From: Paraburkholderia sp. BCC1884
Lineage (GTDB): Bacteria > Pseudomonadota > Gammaproteobacteria > Burkholderiales > Burkholderiaceae
Direction: 5' to 3'
NCBI RefSeq assembly: GCF_900996225.1
Contig: NZ_CAAJGL010000145.1
Coordinates: 283,344 to 347,343, forward strand
DNA length: 64,000 bases
Under the pieces are notes generated by a model. That model did no database searches and was not told where the DNA came from. It worked only from the letters and a program-made list of their open reading frames with translations. This document shows positions 51,507 through 59,678 of the stretch, one piece after another; the stretch's first letter is position 1; each line of letters begins with the position of its first letter. A program made the position numbers and the translations under genes.

Positions 51507-52376
51507 TCACGAGCGCGCCAGCAGCACGCCGACCAGCGCCACGGCGAAACCCGCGATCTGCACCGGCAGCAGCGTTTCGCCGAAACCGATATAGCCTTCC
51601 AGCGCAGCCAGCGGCGGCGCGAGAAACATCAGCGCGGTGGCACGCGCCGCATCGCCGCGCCGGACCATCCAAACCAGCAAGGTGACGCTGATGCCGGAAA
51701 GCATCACGATGCCCCACGCCAGCGACGCCCATAGCGTGGGTGACGCCATCCAGCGATGTTCACCGAGTGCAAGCGCAAGCAGCGCGGCCACGAGCGCGGC
51801 GCCGAAGTTCTGCACGGCGCTCGCGCTGCGAATATCGGCCTTCGCGAGGGATGTCTTCTGAAATAGCGTTCCGGCCGTAATGGCACCGATGGCGAGAATC
51901 GAGATCAACACGACGAGCCACGCGGGCGCGCTTGCGTGGGTTGTCGGCGCCGCGGCGCCCAGTTTTGGCGCCAGTACGAGCACCACGCCGGCCAGGCCGA
52001 GCGCCATGCCGCTCCAGCCGCGCCGCGAGAGCCGCTCGCCGAATAACGGCGCCGCGACGGCGGCGGTCGCGAGCGGCTGGAGCGCACCGAGCAGCGCCAT
52101 CACGCCGGCGCTCAGGCCTTGAGCCACCGCCCAGTAGCCCGCGCCGAGATAGACGCCTTGCAGCAGGGCGCCTGCCAGCAGGTGCTTGCCGAGATCGCGG
52201 CCGCTTGGCCATGCGGCGCGCGTGGCCAAAGCGGCCAGCGCGAAGATCAGCGCCGTGCCGCTAAAGCGCGCGAGCAGGAACAGGTTGGGATCGGCGTAAG
52301 GCGTGATCGCGCGGGCGACCACGAAACCGGTCGACCACAATACGACGAACACAGCGGCAATGAGGGAAACGAGCAT
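51507..52376 (-). CDS. EamA/DMT family transporter
   Basis: A 289-residue membrane protein with ten helices in two EamA repeats (VLWSTGFVVARAITPYADPN, then LGALQPLATAAVAAPLFGERLSR; second half FLAPPLAALEGYIGFGETL). Members export small metabolites, often amino acids. The end is normal (VGVLLARS). A hexanucleotide repeat lies upstream of its start, so its expression might vary with unit number. It stands alone. Confidence 0.9.
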   Translation of the reverse strand: MLVSLIAAVFVVLWSTGFVVARAITPYADPNLFLLARFSGTALIFALAALATRAAWPSGRDLGKHLLAGALLQGVYLGAGYWAVAQGLSAGVMALLGALQPLATAAVAAPLFGERLSRRGWSGMALGLAGVVLVLAPKLGAAAPTTHASAPAWLVVLISILAIGAITAGTLFQKTSLAKADIRSASAVQNFGAALVAALLALALGEHRWMASPTLWASLAWGIVMLSGISVTLLVWMVRRGDAARATALMFLAPPLAALEGYIGFGETLLPVQIAGFAVALVGVLLARS

Positions 52377-52611
52377 TGGAATCTGGGCGGTGAGAAGGCC
52401 GCCATCTTGTCGCGACGGGCGAGGTGTGTCTTGTTCGAAGCTGCAATCGACGAACGCTCGTGGTCAGCAGAATTCGCACCCGCACCCGCACCCGCACCCG
52501 CACCCGCACCCGCACCCGCACCCGCACCCGCACCCGCACCCGCATCCGCATCCGCATCCGCATCCGTCAACCGGTTCCCCGATTCACCGCACATCGCCGT
52601 CTCGCCGCACG
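52377..52611. other. intergenic region with a simple-sequence repeat
   Basis: Between the EamA gene start and the end of the UbiB-like gene. It contains the 90-bp hexanucleotide array. It should hold the EamA promoter, since both neighbours run on the minus strand, with the UbiB-like stop at 52612. Confidence 0.6.
52475..52564. repeat. hexanucleotide tandem repeat, 15 units
   Basis: Eleven copies of CGCACC (52475-52540) followed by four copies of CGCATC (52541-52564); on the other strand the units read GGTGCG and GATGCG. It sits in the intergenic region 99 bases upstream of the EamA start. Slipped-strand change of unit number would alter promoter spacing by six bases per unit. Confidence 0.9.
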
Positions 52612-54171
52612 TCACCACATCAGCAGCACCGTCCCCGCGCCAAGCACCCCGCCGCACACCGCGCACGCCCACAGCAATACGCGCGTGCGCCGGTATTCCC
52701 GGCCGATGTCCGCGATCAGCTGGGCATTCTGCCGTGGCGTGCGAGCCCGATCGTGCTCCTGCTGCAAATAGCGCACGGCCAGTTGCGGCACGCGCGGCAA
52801 CATATGCGCGAGATGTGGCAGCTCACGCGAAATGCGCTTGATCCATCCGCGATGATCCACATCGCGCCGTGCGATACCCGCCAGCACGCCGCGCGTGATA
52901 TTCCACGTATCGACGCCCGGATGCAGCGCGCGCGCCAGCATCTCGGCCTGCTGGAACGAGCGCTGCGCGGTCGCCAGCCGGGCCGGCACGGCGCCCGCGA
53001 ACGGCTGCACCGCGTGCAACAGATGATGAAACAGCGAGCCCGCCGAGCGGTCCTCTGGCTCGGCCGCGAAATGCGCTTCGGCGCGGGTGCGCAACTCGGC
53101 TTCGAGCATTTCCGCGCGGGTGTCGTGAGGCACGTGGCCGGCATCGCGATGCATGTCGGCGAGTCGCCCGTAGTCCTGGTCGAACAAGGCGGTCGCGCCG
53201 TGCACGAAGAACTCGCGCTCGCCGGTGGAGAGACTCGACATGATCGAAAACTCGGCCAGCACGAGCCGCCCCAGCGTGTCGGGTTCGATGCTCACGCGCA
53301 CCCGCCGGGCGTCCAGCGTGGCGTGGAAGAAGCCGTGCTCGAACGCCTGCTCGGTCACCACCTCGACGATGTGCGCGGCCAGCGGCGCAAGCTTGATGTG
53401 ATGCGCGTGCAGGCCGGGCAGGTCGCTCGCGGGCAAGGTGCTGACGCGCTCCATCGTCAGCGTGTGGTTGGTGCACAGGTCCCAGATCACGGCCGGCACG
53501 ACGATGCGTTTGTCGCCGTCGAAATGATGGCCGGTCTGACTCAGGTTGGCGGCTTCGGCGCGCAGATCGAAGCGGCGCAGGATGTCGTCGGTGAAGCTCT
53601 GGGCGAGCTTGCGCACCTGCAGGCGGCGCGCCGAGCCGGACAGCTTCTCCAGCCAGCGCGCGACCCAGCGCAGCAGGGCGAGTTCGTCGCCGATCTGTTG
53701 CAACTGGTCGACGCGCACCAGTTTGATGGCGACCTCGCAATGGCCGTTGACCGGCTCCAGCAGCCGCGCGAAGTGAGTCTGCTCGGCGAAGCCACCGCGC
53801 ACCGGCACCAGGTCGACGGCACTGAAGAGCGTGGCGAGCGGCCGTCCGAAGGCGCGCGCCAGCGCCGCCCCGGACTCGGCTGGCGGCAGCGGGGCCTCCA
53901 TGTGATCGATGGCGTCGATGGCGTCATGCAGCGTGCTGGTCGCCAGCTCCGGCCGTTCGGCGAGCGTCTGCGCGAAGCGGCTTGCCAACGGCCCCAGCGC
54001 CGGCAACACGTGGTGCAGGCCCTGACCGCTGCGCCCCGAGGCATGCACGCGGCCGATCAGCTGGATCATCCAGTGGAGTTTGTGGTCGGGCGGGGCGGCC
54101 AGCCAGAGCAGGCGCGCACCGTAGCGCAGCGCGTGGAACAGCAGGAGTAGACGGCGAAACAGTGGCGGCAT
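52612..54171 (-). CDS. UbiB/ABC1-like protein, kinase residues missing
   Basis: About 519 residues from ATG 54171 (starts at 54231 or 54309 are also possible; none has a clear ribosome site). The order matches UbiB (AarF) atypical kinases: N-terminal helices, VAIK-like strand (CEVAIKLVRV), RFDLRAEAANL, HGFFH and two C-terminal membrane-seeking helices (LLWACAVCGGVLGAGTVLL). In active UbiB the segments are KxGQ, an Ala-rich loop, HADPHPGN and DFG. Here they read RFAQ, VRGGFAEQ (53780-53810), HATLDARR (53307-53330) and AEFS (53245-53257). Only the VAIK Lys remains, so phosphotransfer is unlikely. UbiB acts in ubiquinone synthesis; this may be a pseudokinase partner. Confidence 0.8.
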   Translation of the reverse strand: MPPLFRRLLLLFHALRYGARLLWLAAPPDHKLHWMIQLIGRVHASGRSGQGLHHVLPALGPLASRFAQTLAERPELATSTLHDAIDAIDHMEAPLPPAESGAALARAFGRPLATLFSAVDLVPVRGGFAEQTHFARLLEPVNGHCEVAIKLVRVDQLQQIGDELALLRWVARWLEKLSGSARRLQVRKLAQSFTDDILRRFDLRAEAANLSQTGHHFDGDKRIVVPAVIWDLCTNHTLTMERVSTLPASDLPGLHAHHIKLAPLAAHIVEVVTEQAFEHGFFHATLDARRVRVSIEPDTLGRLVLAEFSIMSSLSTGEREFFVHGATALFDQDYGRLADMHRDAGHVPHDTRAEMLEAELRTRAEAHFAAEPEDRSAGSLFHHLLHAVQPFAGAVPARLATAQRSFQQAEMLARALHPGVDTWNITRGVLAGIARRDVDHRGWIKRISRELPHLAHMLPRVPQLAVRYLQQEHDRARTPRQNAQLIADIGREYRRTRVLLWACAVCGGVLGAGTVLLMW

Positions 54172-54391
54172 CGGCAGTTCGGTTGACGGACCAGGCGGTA
54201 TCGACGGGGGATCGGCGCGTGGCCAGGGCATCAGGTTAGCAGGTCGGCGCACCGGTTGGGGGCGCCCGGCAGGCAGGCGGCCTTTCTCCAGCGCGCATCT
54301 GGGCCGCATCGCCGCGCCTTGCGTAATACAATACGCCGGCCTTCTCCAACCGTGGCGAAACCCAAGCGTGCCGGCTTCCGGCCTTTCACAG

Positions 54392-55147
54392 ATGCTCGCA
54401 GAACAACGTCACCAATACATCCTGGCGCAAGTCGCCAAAACCGGCGCGCTTTCGGTCGCCGAGCTGGTGCGCGAACTGAACGTATCGCGCGAGACCATCC
54501 GTCGTGATCTGAACGCGCTGGCCGGCCGTGGCCTGCTGGTCACGACCCACGGCGGCGCGCTCTCGAGCGACCGGCGCGAGCCCGACCTCGACACGCGCGA
54601 AGCTGCCAACGCCGGCGCAAAACGCGCCATCGGCGAGCGCGCGGCCGAGTTCGTGCCGGACGGCGCCTCGCTCATCATCGACTCCGGCAGCACCACTCAG
54701 GCACTGGCCCGCGCGCTGCTCGACCGGCATCGTCTCGCGGTGTACACGAACGACTGGCGCATCGCGCTGCTGCTCGGCCGCCGCAACGACAACCGCGTCA
54801 CGCTGCTCGGCGGCGAACTGTCGGATATCGAAGACGCCACGTTCGGCCTCGACACGGTTCACCAGCTCACGCAATATCACGCGGACTTCGCGTTCATCGG
54901 CGCGGGCGGGATTTCGCCGGACGGCTATCTGACCGACTACAGCCGCATGGCCGCCGAAGTGCGCAGCCGCATGATCGCCGCCGCCGACATGGTGGTGATC
55001 GTCGCCGACCATTCGAAGTTCGGGCGGGTCACGCCGGTGCGCATCAACGGCATCGAGCTGGCGCGCTATCTGGTCACCGAACTCGCCCCCGAGCGCGCGC
55101 TCGGCAAGGCGATCACGGCCCACGGTCCGGAAATTCTGATTGCCTGA
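54392..55147 (+). CDS. DeoR family transcriptional regulator
   Basis: About 251 residues from ATG 54392 (a GTG at 54368 would add eight). The N-terminal DeoR helix-turn-helix is RHQYILAQVAKTGALSVAEL, NVSRETIRRDLNALAGRGLL, then THGGAL. The C-terminal sugar-phosphate-isomerase-like domain has LIIDSGSTTQALARAL, VYTNDWRIALLLG, FAFIGAGGISPDGYLTD and VVIVADHSKFG. DeoR-type regulators sense a phosphorylated sugar, here perhaps a phosphonate breakdown product or glycerol phosphate. It lies upstream of the phosphonate ABC genes with an operator-like dyad between. Confidence 0.9.
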   Translation: MLAEQRHQYILAQVAKTGALSVAELVRELNVSRETIRRDLNALAGRGLLVTTHGGALSSDRREPDLDTREAANAGAKRAIGERAAEFVPDGASLIIDSGSTTQALARALLDRHRLAVYTNDWRIALLLGRRNDNRVTLLGGELSDIEDATFGLDTVHQLTQYHADFAFIGAGGISPDGYLTDYSRMAAEVRSRMIAAADMVVIVADHSKFGRVTPVRINGIELARYLVTELAPERALGKAITAHGPEILIA

Positions 55148-55531
55148 GGCGGCCACGCCTTCACCCTCGTTCACTCCCGAACGCCCAACGTACGCGCGTC
55201 GCCCAAACCGGGCGAGGATAAGTTTCGTTTGGATATTATTGGCGAATTGTGTCATTTTTTGGAATTCGCCAGAATCGTCATTGCGTTGTCACGGAAACCT
55301 GTGATCCTTGCCGTGCCAGTTCAGGCAGGGTCGGCAGCGCGAGTGGCACAGGCAGGCTGTCAGTCAGGCTGAAGAATAAGCAGCAAAGTTGTCGGCAATC
55401 TGCAATCTGCCCAAAACGCACGACAACTGGTTGCGGGCAACACGCAAGCGGTGCGGCACTACCGCCGTTCAATCACAACAGGTATCGGGTCTTCCCGACC
55501 GTCTGGTTTTTTGCCTTTCGGAGAAAGCGAC
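55148..55531. other. intergenic region upstream of phnS
   Basis: About 384 bases with no gene; holds the operator-like dyad at 55240-55271 and the promoter of the phnSTUV transcript, which starts with the ATG at 55532 (GGAGA site). The 140-base segment nearest phnS is GC-rich and gave no clear promoter. Confidence 0.55.
55240..55271. promoter_or_regulatory. dyad upstream of phnS, candidate operator
   Basis: TGGCGAATT (55240-55248) and AATTCGCCA (55263-55271), perfect 9-bp arms with a 14-base spacer that includes a T6 run. It fits a DeoR or GntR binding site and lies between the DeoR gene and phnS. It is not followed by a T-run on the plus strand, so it is less likely a terminator. Confidence 0.55.
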
Positions 55532-56623
55532 ATGACAAAGACGAATTCCCTTCACGCCAAGTTTGGCCTCGCCCGCAAACTGCTGCCGACGCTGGTCGCC
55601 GCCGCTGCATTCGGCGGCACGGCAATCCAGGCTCATGCGGCTGACGCCGTGGTCCTGTACACCGCCGACGGCCTCGAAAACCTCTACAAGGATGTGCTGC
55701 CGGCCTTCGAAAAGAAGGAAGGCGTGAAGGTCAACATCGTCACGGCGGGTAGTGGTGAAGTGGTAAACCGCGCCACCATCGAAAAGGATCAGCCGAAGGC
55801 CGACGTGCTCGTTACGCTGCCGCCGTTTATCCAGCAAGCCGATCAATCCGGCCTGCTGCAGGCTTATCAGAGCGCCAACTACAAGAACGTGCCGGCGATC
55901 GCCAAGGCGCCGAACGGTGCGTGGGCGACCTTCGTGAACAACTATTTCTCGTTTGCGATCAATCCGGAAGTCACCAAGACCCAGCCGAAGACCTTCGCCG
56001 ATCTGCTGCACCCGGATTTCACCGGCAAGGTGGCGTACTCGAACCCGGCAACGGCGGGCGACGGTATGGCCGTGATCATCCTGACCTCGTCGCTGATGGG
56101 TGAAGACAAGGCGTTCGACTATCTGAAGAAGCTCGAAAACAGCGCCAAGTTCCACACCAAGGGCACGGGCTACCTCGACGTGCTGCTCTCGCGTAACGAG
56201 ATCGCGGTCGCCAACGGCGACCTGCAGATGGATCTGGACGACGCAGCCAACGGCGGCCTGTCGCTCAAGCCGGTGTTCCTCGCCGCAGCGCCCGGCGGCC
56301 AGCCGACCACGTTCCAGCTGCCGTACGCCATCGGCCTGATCAAGAACGGTCCGAACCAGGCTGAAGGCAAGAAGCTGATCGACTACCTGATGTCGACGGA
56401 AGTGCAGGCCAAAGTGCCGGACATCTTCGGCATTCCGGGTCGCACCGACGTGCCGCTCGCCGGCAAGAACGGCGAAGCCGTCAAGCAGGCCATCGCCGGC
56501 GTGAAGCTGATTCCGGTGGACTGGAACCAGGTCATGGCGAAGAAGGCCGACTGGACCGCGCGCTGGAAGAACGATGTGATCGGTTCGTCGGGCAAGCAGC
56601 TCGACGTGGTCAAGCCGAAGTAA
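55532..56623 (+). CDS. phnS: 2-aminoethylphosphonate ABC transporter, binding protein
   Basis: A 363-residue periplasmic binding protein of the ABC iron(III)/phosphonate type (class II fold). A signal peptide (PTLVAAAAFGGTAIQAHAAD) precedes VVLYTADGLENLYKDVLPAF, the family start. The ligand lobes show GSGEVVNRATIEKDQPKADV, VKTQPKTFADLLHPDF-like ADLLHPDFTGK and NPATAGDGMA. It binds 2-aminoethylphosphonate, by analogy to PhnS of Salmonella. The phnT-U-V genes and the degradation genes follow, which supports the role. A hairpin follows the gene. Confidence 0.9.
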   Translation: MTKTNSLHAKFGLARKLLPTLVAAAAFGGTAIQAHAADAVVLYTADGLENLYKDVLPAFEKKEGVKVNIVTAGSGEVVNRATIEKDQPKADVLVTLPPFIQQADQSGLLQAYQSANYKNVPAIAKAPNGAWATFVNNYFSFAINPEVTKTQPKTFADLLHPDFTGKVAYSNPATAGDGMAVIILTSSLMGEDKAFDYLKKLENSAKFHTKGTGYLDVLLSRNEIAVANGDLQMDLDDAANGGLSLKPVFLAAAPGGQPTTFQLPYAIGLIKNGPNQAEGKKLIDYLMSTEVQAKVPDIFGIPGRTDVPLAGKNGEAVKQAIAGVKLIPVDWNQVMAKKADWTARWKNDVIGSSGKQLDVVKPK

Positions 56624-56652
56624 GCCGTCGTACGCCATAGAAATAGAGTCAG

Positions 56653-56681
56653 GCGGCGTCTCCGGAATTCTGGAGCGCCGC
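56653..56681 (+). terminator. intercistronic hairpin after phnS
   Basis: Outer stem GCGGCG / CGCCGC with inner CTCC / GGAG and an AATT loop. No T-run. Like the hairpin after the ribitol binding protein, it probably raises the ratio of binding protein to transporter parts. Confidence 0.55.
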
Positions 56682-56713
56682 ATCAGCATTAATCTTGTTG
56701 GAGGATGAATCCG

Positions 56714-57814
56714 GTGAATACGGCCAGTCTTGCTCACCGAGGCGCGCTCGACGCCTCACCGGACGCGCTCGACGCCGCGCGTTCAACTACGCCGGGCGGC
56801 GTACAGATCGATCATTTGACAGTGCGCTTCGGTTCGCGCACGGTGCTCGACGATCTCTCGTTGACGATCCAGCGCGGCGAGTTGCTCACGGTGCTGGGCC
56901 GCAGCGGTTGTGGCAAGACCACGTTGTTGCGTTTCATCGCCGGGTTCATCGAAGCGGACGGACTGTCGGGCACGTTGACCGTGGCCGGTCACGACCTGAC
57001 GCACGTGCCGCCGCACAAGCGCAATCTCGGCCTGCTGTTCCAGAGCTATGCGCTGTTCCCGCATCTGTCGGTGTTCGAGAACGTGGCGTTTGGTTTGCGC
57101 GCGCGTCGCACGCCGGCCAAAGACGTGGCGCGACGCGTCGCCGATGCGTTGAAGCTGGTGCAACTCGGCGATGCCGGCCATGTGATGCCGGCGCAATTGT
57201 CGGGCGGTATGCAGCAGCGTGTGGCCTTGGCCCGCGCGCTCGTGATCGAACCCGACGTGTTGCTGCTCGACGAACCTCTTTCCGCACTCGACGCCAATCT
57301 GCGCGCCTCGGTGCGTTCCGAATTGAAGGCCTTGCACGAGCGTCTGCCGAATCTCACGATCGTCTGCGTGACGCACGATCAGGACGACGCGCTGGTGTTG
57401 TCCGACCGCACGCTGCTGATGCGCGAAGGTCGCATCGCGCAACTCGGCACGCCGCAACAGTTGTACGACACGCCGGCCGACGGGTTTGTCGCCCGTTATC
57501 TGGGCGCGGCCAATCTGCTGCCGCCGCAAGTCGCCTTCAGCATGGGCGATGTGCGCTACAACGAGCGCGCCCGCGTGGCCTGCCTGCGGCCTGAAGCGCT
57601 GCGTATCGTGCCGCTCGGCGAAGGCCAGTTGCACGGCGCGATCACCTCGGTCGAATGGTACGGCGCGGTGCTGTCGGTCTCGGTTCTGCTGGACGCGATG
57701 CCCAACGATCCGGTGCTCGTCACCATGCAGCGCGGCCACGGCATGATGCCGGAGAAGGGCGCGCGTGTTTCCCTGCATTACGAGGCTAACGATGTCGTCC
57801 TTATCAACCCCTGA
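56714..57814 (+). CDS. phnT: 2-aminoethylphosphonate ABC transporter ATP-binding protein
   Basis: About 366 residues. I take GTG 56714 as start because the GGAGG (56700-56704) lies 9 bases before it, while the ATG at 56705 abuts the site. Walker A is GRSGCGKTTLLRFIAG, the signature LSGGMQQRVALARAL, Walker B LLLDEPLSALD, and the switch His is in CVTHDQDDAL. A C-terminal TOBE-like part follows, as in PotA/FbpC-type ATPases. It energises PhnU/PhnV. The phnU start overlaps its 3' end by 23 bases. Confidence 0.9.
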   Translation: MNTASLAHRGALDASPDALDAARSTTPGGVQIDHLTVRFGSRTVLDDLSLTIQRGELLTVLGRSGCGKTTLLRFIAGFIEADGLSGTLTVAGHDLTHVPPHKRNLGLLFQSYALFPHLSVFENVAFGLRARRTPAKDVARRVADALKLVQLGDAGHVMPAQLSGGMQQRVALARALVIEPDVLLLDEPLSALDANLRASVRSELKALHERLPNLTIVCVTHDQDDALVLSDRTLLMREGRIAQLGTPQQLYDTPADGFVARYLGAANLLPPQVAFSMGDVRYNERARVACLRPEALRIVPLGEGQLHGAITSVEWYGAVLSVSVLLDAMPNDPVLVTMQRGHGMMPEKGARVSLHYEANDVVLINP

Positions 57815-58748
57815 TACGCCCAACTCGCTCGGCGCGTCGGCGACCGACGACGCCGCTGCCGCGCGTCGCAGCGCGAGCGCCGCGGCGCATACGGCTGCCG
57901 TGAAGCGTCGCGAGCGCGTGGCGCAATGGCATCTGCTGTTCATCGCGGTGGTGATACTCGGGCCGCTCGTCATCTATCCGCTCGTGCGCCTCGTGCTGTT
58001 GAGCCTGACCGGTCCGCACGGCTTGAGCGTGCAGGCTTACTCGAACTTCTTCGGCAATCCGGAAACGAGCGGCGTGATCGGCACGACGCTGTGGATTCTG
58101 TTTGCCAGCGCCGGACTCGCCTCGCTGCTCGGCGTCCTGCTCGCTGCGTTGCTGTTCTTCAAGCCGTTCCCCGGCGCGCGCATGGTCACGCGCTTTCTCG
58201 AACTGTTCGTGGCGTTCCCATCGTTTCTGGTCGCGTTCACGCTGATCTTTCTGTACGGCTCGCAAGGCTCGGTGAGCATCGGCTTGCAGCGGCTGTTTCA
58301 TCTGCAGGCGCCCCCGCTCGATTTTCTGTTCGGCGTCGGCGGCGTGATTCTCGCGGAAGTGGTGTTCTACGCACCGTTTGTCGTGCGGCCGACGCTCGCC
58401 TCGTTCGCCACGCTCGATATGCGTCTGATCGAAGCCGCCCGCAGTCTCGGTGCGAATAGCTGGATGGTCGCGTTCAAGGTGATCCTGCCGCTCGCATGGC
58501 CGGGCATCGCCGCCGGCACGATCCTGTGTTTTCTGCTGACGCTCAACGAGTTCGGCATTCTGCTGGTGCTCGGCTCCGCGCATCTGATCACGCTGCCGGT
58601 GGCGATCTATAGCTCCGCCACCGTCGATCTCGATCTGCCGACCGCCGCCGCCGGCGCGGTCGTGATGCTGATCATGTCTTTGTCGCTGTATGCGTTGTAC
58701 CGCCAGGTCAACCGTCGCAAGGTGAAAGGAGCGGGCCATGGCCGTTGA
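57792..58748 (+). CDS. phnU: 2-aminoethylphosphonate ABC transporter permease
   Basis: A 318-residue permease with about six membrane helices. The EAA-type loop is IEAARSLGANSWMVAFKVIL followed by LPLAWPGIAAG. It starts at ATG 57792 (GAGG 6 bases before) inside the end of phnT and ends 11 bases into phnV, a tight translational coupling. The first ~45 residues are a Ser/Ala-rich tail. It forms the channel with PhnV. Confidence 0.88.
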   Translation: MSSLSTPDTPNSLGASATDDAAAARRSASAAAHTAAVKRRERVAQWHLLFIAVVILGPLVIYPLVRLVLLSLTGPHGLSVQAYSNFFGNPETSGVIGTTLWILFASAGLASLLGVLLAALLFFKPFPGARMVTRFLELFVAFPSFLVAFTLIFLYGSQGSVSIGLQRLFHLQAPPLDFLFGVGGVILAEVVFYAPFVVRPTLASFATLDMRLIEAARSLGANSWMVAFKVILPLAWPGIAAGTILCFLLTLNEFGILLVLGSAHLITLPVAIYSSATVDLDLPTAAAGAVVMLIMSLSLYALYRQVNRRKVKGAGHGR

Positions 58749-59601
58749 ACTCGACCCGACCGTTTTGCCGGTCATGCACAAGAAAGCGCGGCCAGTGCGC
58801 CGCAGTCTGCTCACGCGAATGCTCGGCGGCCTGTTTCTCGGTTTTGCCGCGTTGCTGTGCTTCTGGTTGTTCGTGCTGCCGGTGCTGGTCGTCGCGCTTT
58901 CGAGCGTGGCCGCGCACTGGTCCGGCACGATCCTGCCCGACGGTTTCAGCATGCGCTGGTTCGAGCGGCTCGGTTCGAGCGACTTCGACGCGCTCACCAC
59001 CAGCCTTGAAATCGGCATGGGCGTCGCGGTGCTCGGCACGATAGTCGGCCTGTGGCTGGCGCTGGCGCTCGAAAGGCGCGACCGGCGCGGCCTCGGCGCA
59101 ATCGTTGACACCATCGCGATGATGCCCAACGGCGTGCCGAGCGTGGTGCTCGGGCTCGCGGTGCTGATCGCGTATCACAAGCGGCCGATCGATTTGTCCA
59201 GCTCGGCGGCGATTGTCGTGTACGTGCAACTCGCGCTGGTGCTGCCGTTCTGTTATCGCTGCGCGGCCGCCGCCCTGCGCCCCGAGTTGACGATTCTGCG
59301 CGAAGCGGCCGCCAGCCTCGGTGCGCCGCCGTCGATGGTGTTGCGCCGCGTCGTGCTGCCGCAACTGGTGCCGGCCATCCGCGCGAGCCTTGCGCTGGGC
59401 TTCGCGCTTTCGCTCGGCGAACTCGGCGCCACGCTCACCGTATATCCGCCGGGTTTTGCGACGGTGCCGATCGTCGTGGTCGGCCAGGTGGAGCGCGGCT
59501 ATTACCTGCCGGCTTCCGCGCTATCGCTGATTCTGCTGATGGTCTCGCTGGCGGCGCTGCTCCTGATCGCGGCGCGCGTGCCGCGCCGTCGGGCCGATTG
59601 A
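58738..59601 (+). CDS. phnV: 2-aminoethylphosphonate ABC transporter permease
   Basis: A 287-residue permease with six helices and the EAA-like loop LREAAASLGAPPSMVLRRVVL. It has an AAGGAG site before ATG 58738, within the end of phnU. Together with PhnU it forms a heterodimeric membrane pore. The gene ends at 59601 and the GntR regulator starts 75 bases later on the same strand. Confidence 0.9.
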   Translation: MAVELDPTVLPVMHKKARPVRRSLLTRMLGGLFLGFAALLCFWLFVLPVLVVALSSVAAHWSGTILPDGFSMRWFERLGSSDFDALTTSLEIGMGVAVLGTIVGLWLALALERRDRRGLGAIVDTIAMMPNGVPSVVLGLAVLIAYHKRPIDLSSSAAIVVYVQLALVLPFCYRCAAAALRPELTILREAAASLGAPPSMVLRRVVLPQLVPAIRASLALGFALSLGELGATLTVYPPGFATVPIVVVGQVERGYYLPASALSLILLMVSLAALLLIAARVPRRRAD

Positions 59602-59659
59602 CGAACCTCTTCTGAGCATGGGTTGGTGTGCTGCCGTGGCATGCCGACACACTTCGATG

Positions 59660-59678
59660 TGGCAAAATCTGGCAAAAT
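59660..59678. repeat. two tandem 9-bp units at the start of the GntR gene
   Basis: TGGCAAAAT at 59660-59668 and 59670-59678, one helical turn apart, overlapping the proposed start codon of the GntR gene. It may be an autoregulatory site or just chance; GntR/FadR dyads are usually inverted, which this is not. Confidence 0.4.

Noticed and set aside
52475..52564. Possible CRISPR array
   Set aside because: Units of six bases directly adjoin with no spacers; it is a simple-sequence repeat.
52303..54150. 615-residue plus-strand frame over the EamA/UbiB-like region, including a His-Pro repeat
   Set aside because: The His-Pro run is a translation of the CGCACC repeat; the rest is antisense to the UbiB-like gene with no family match.
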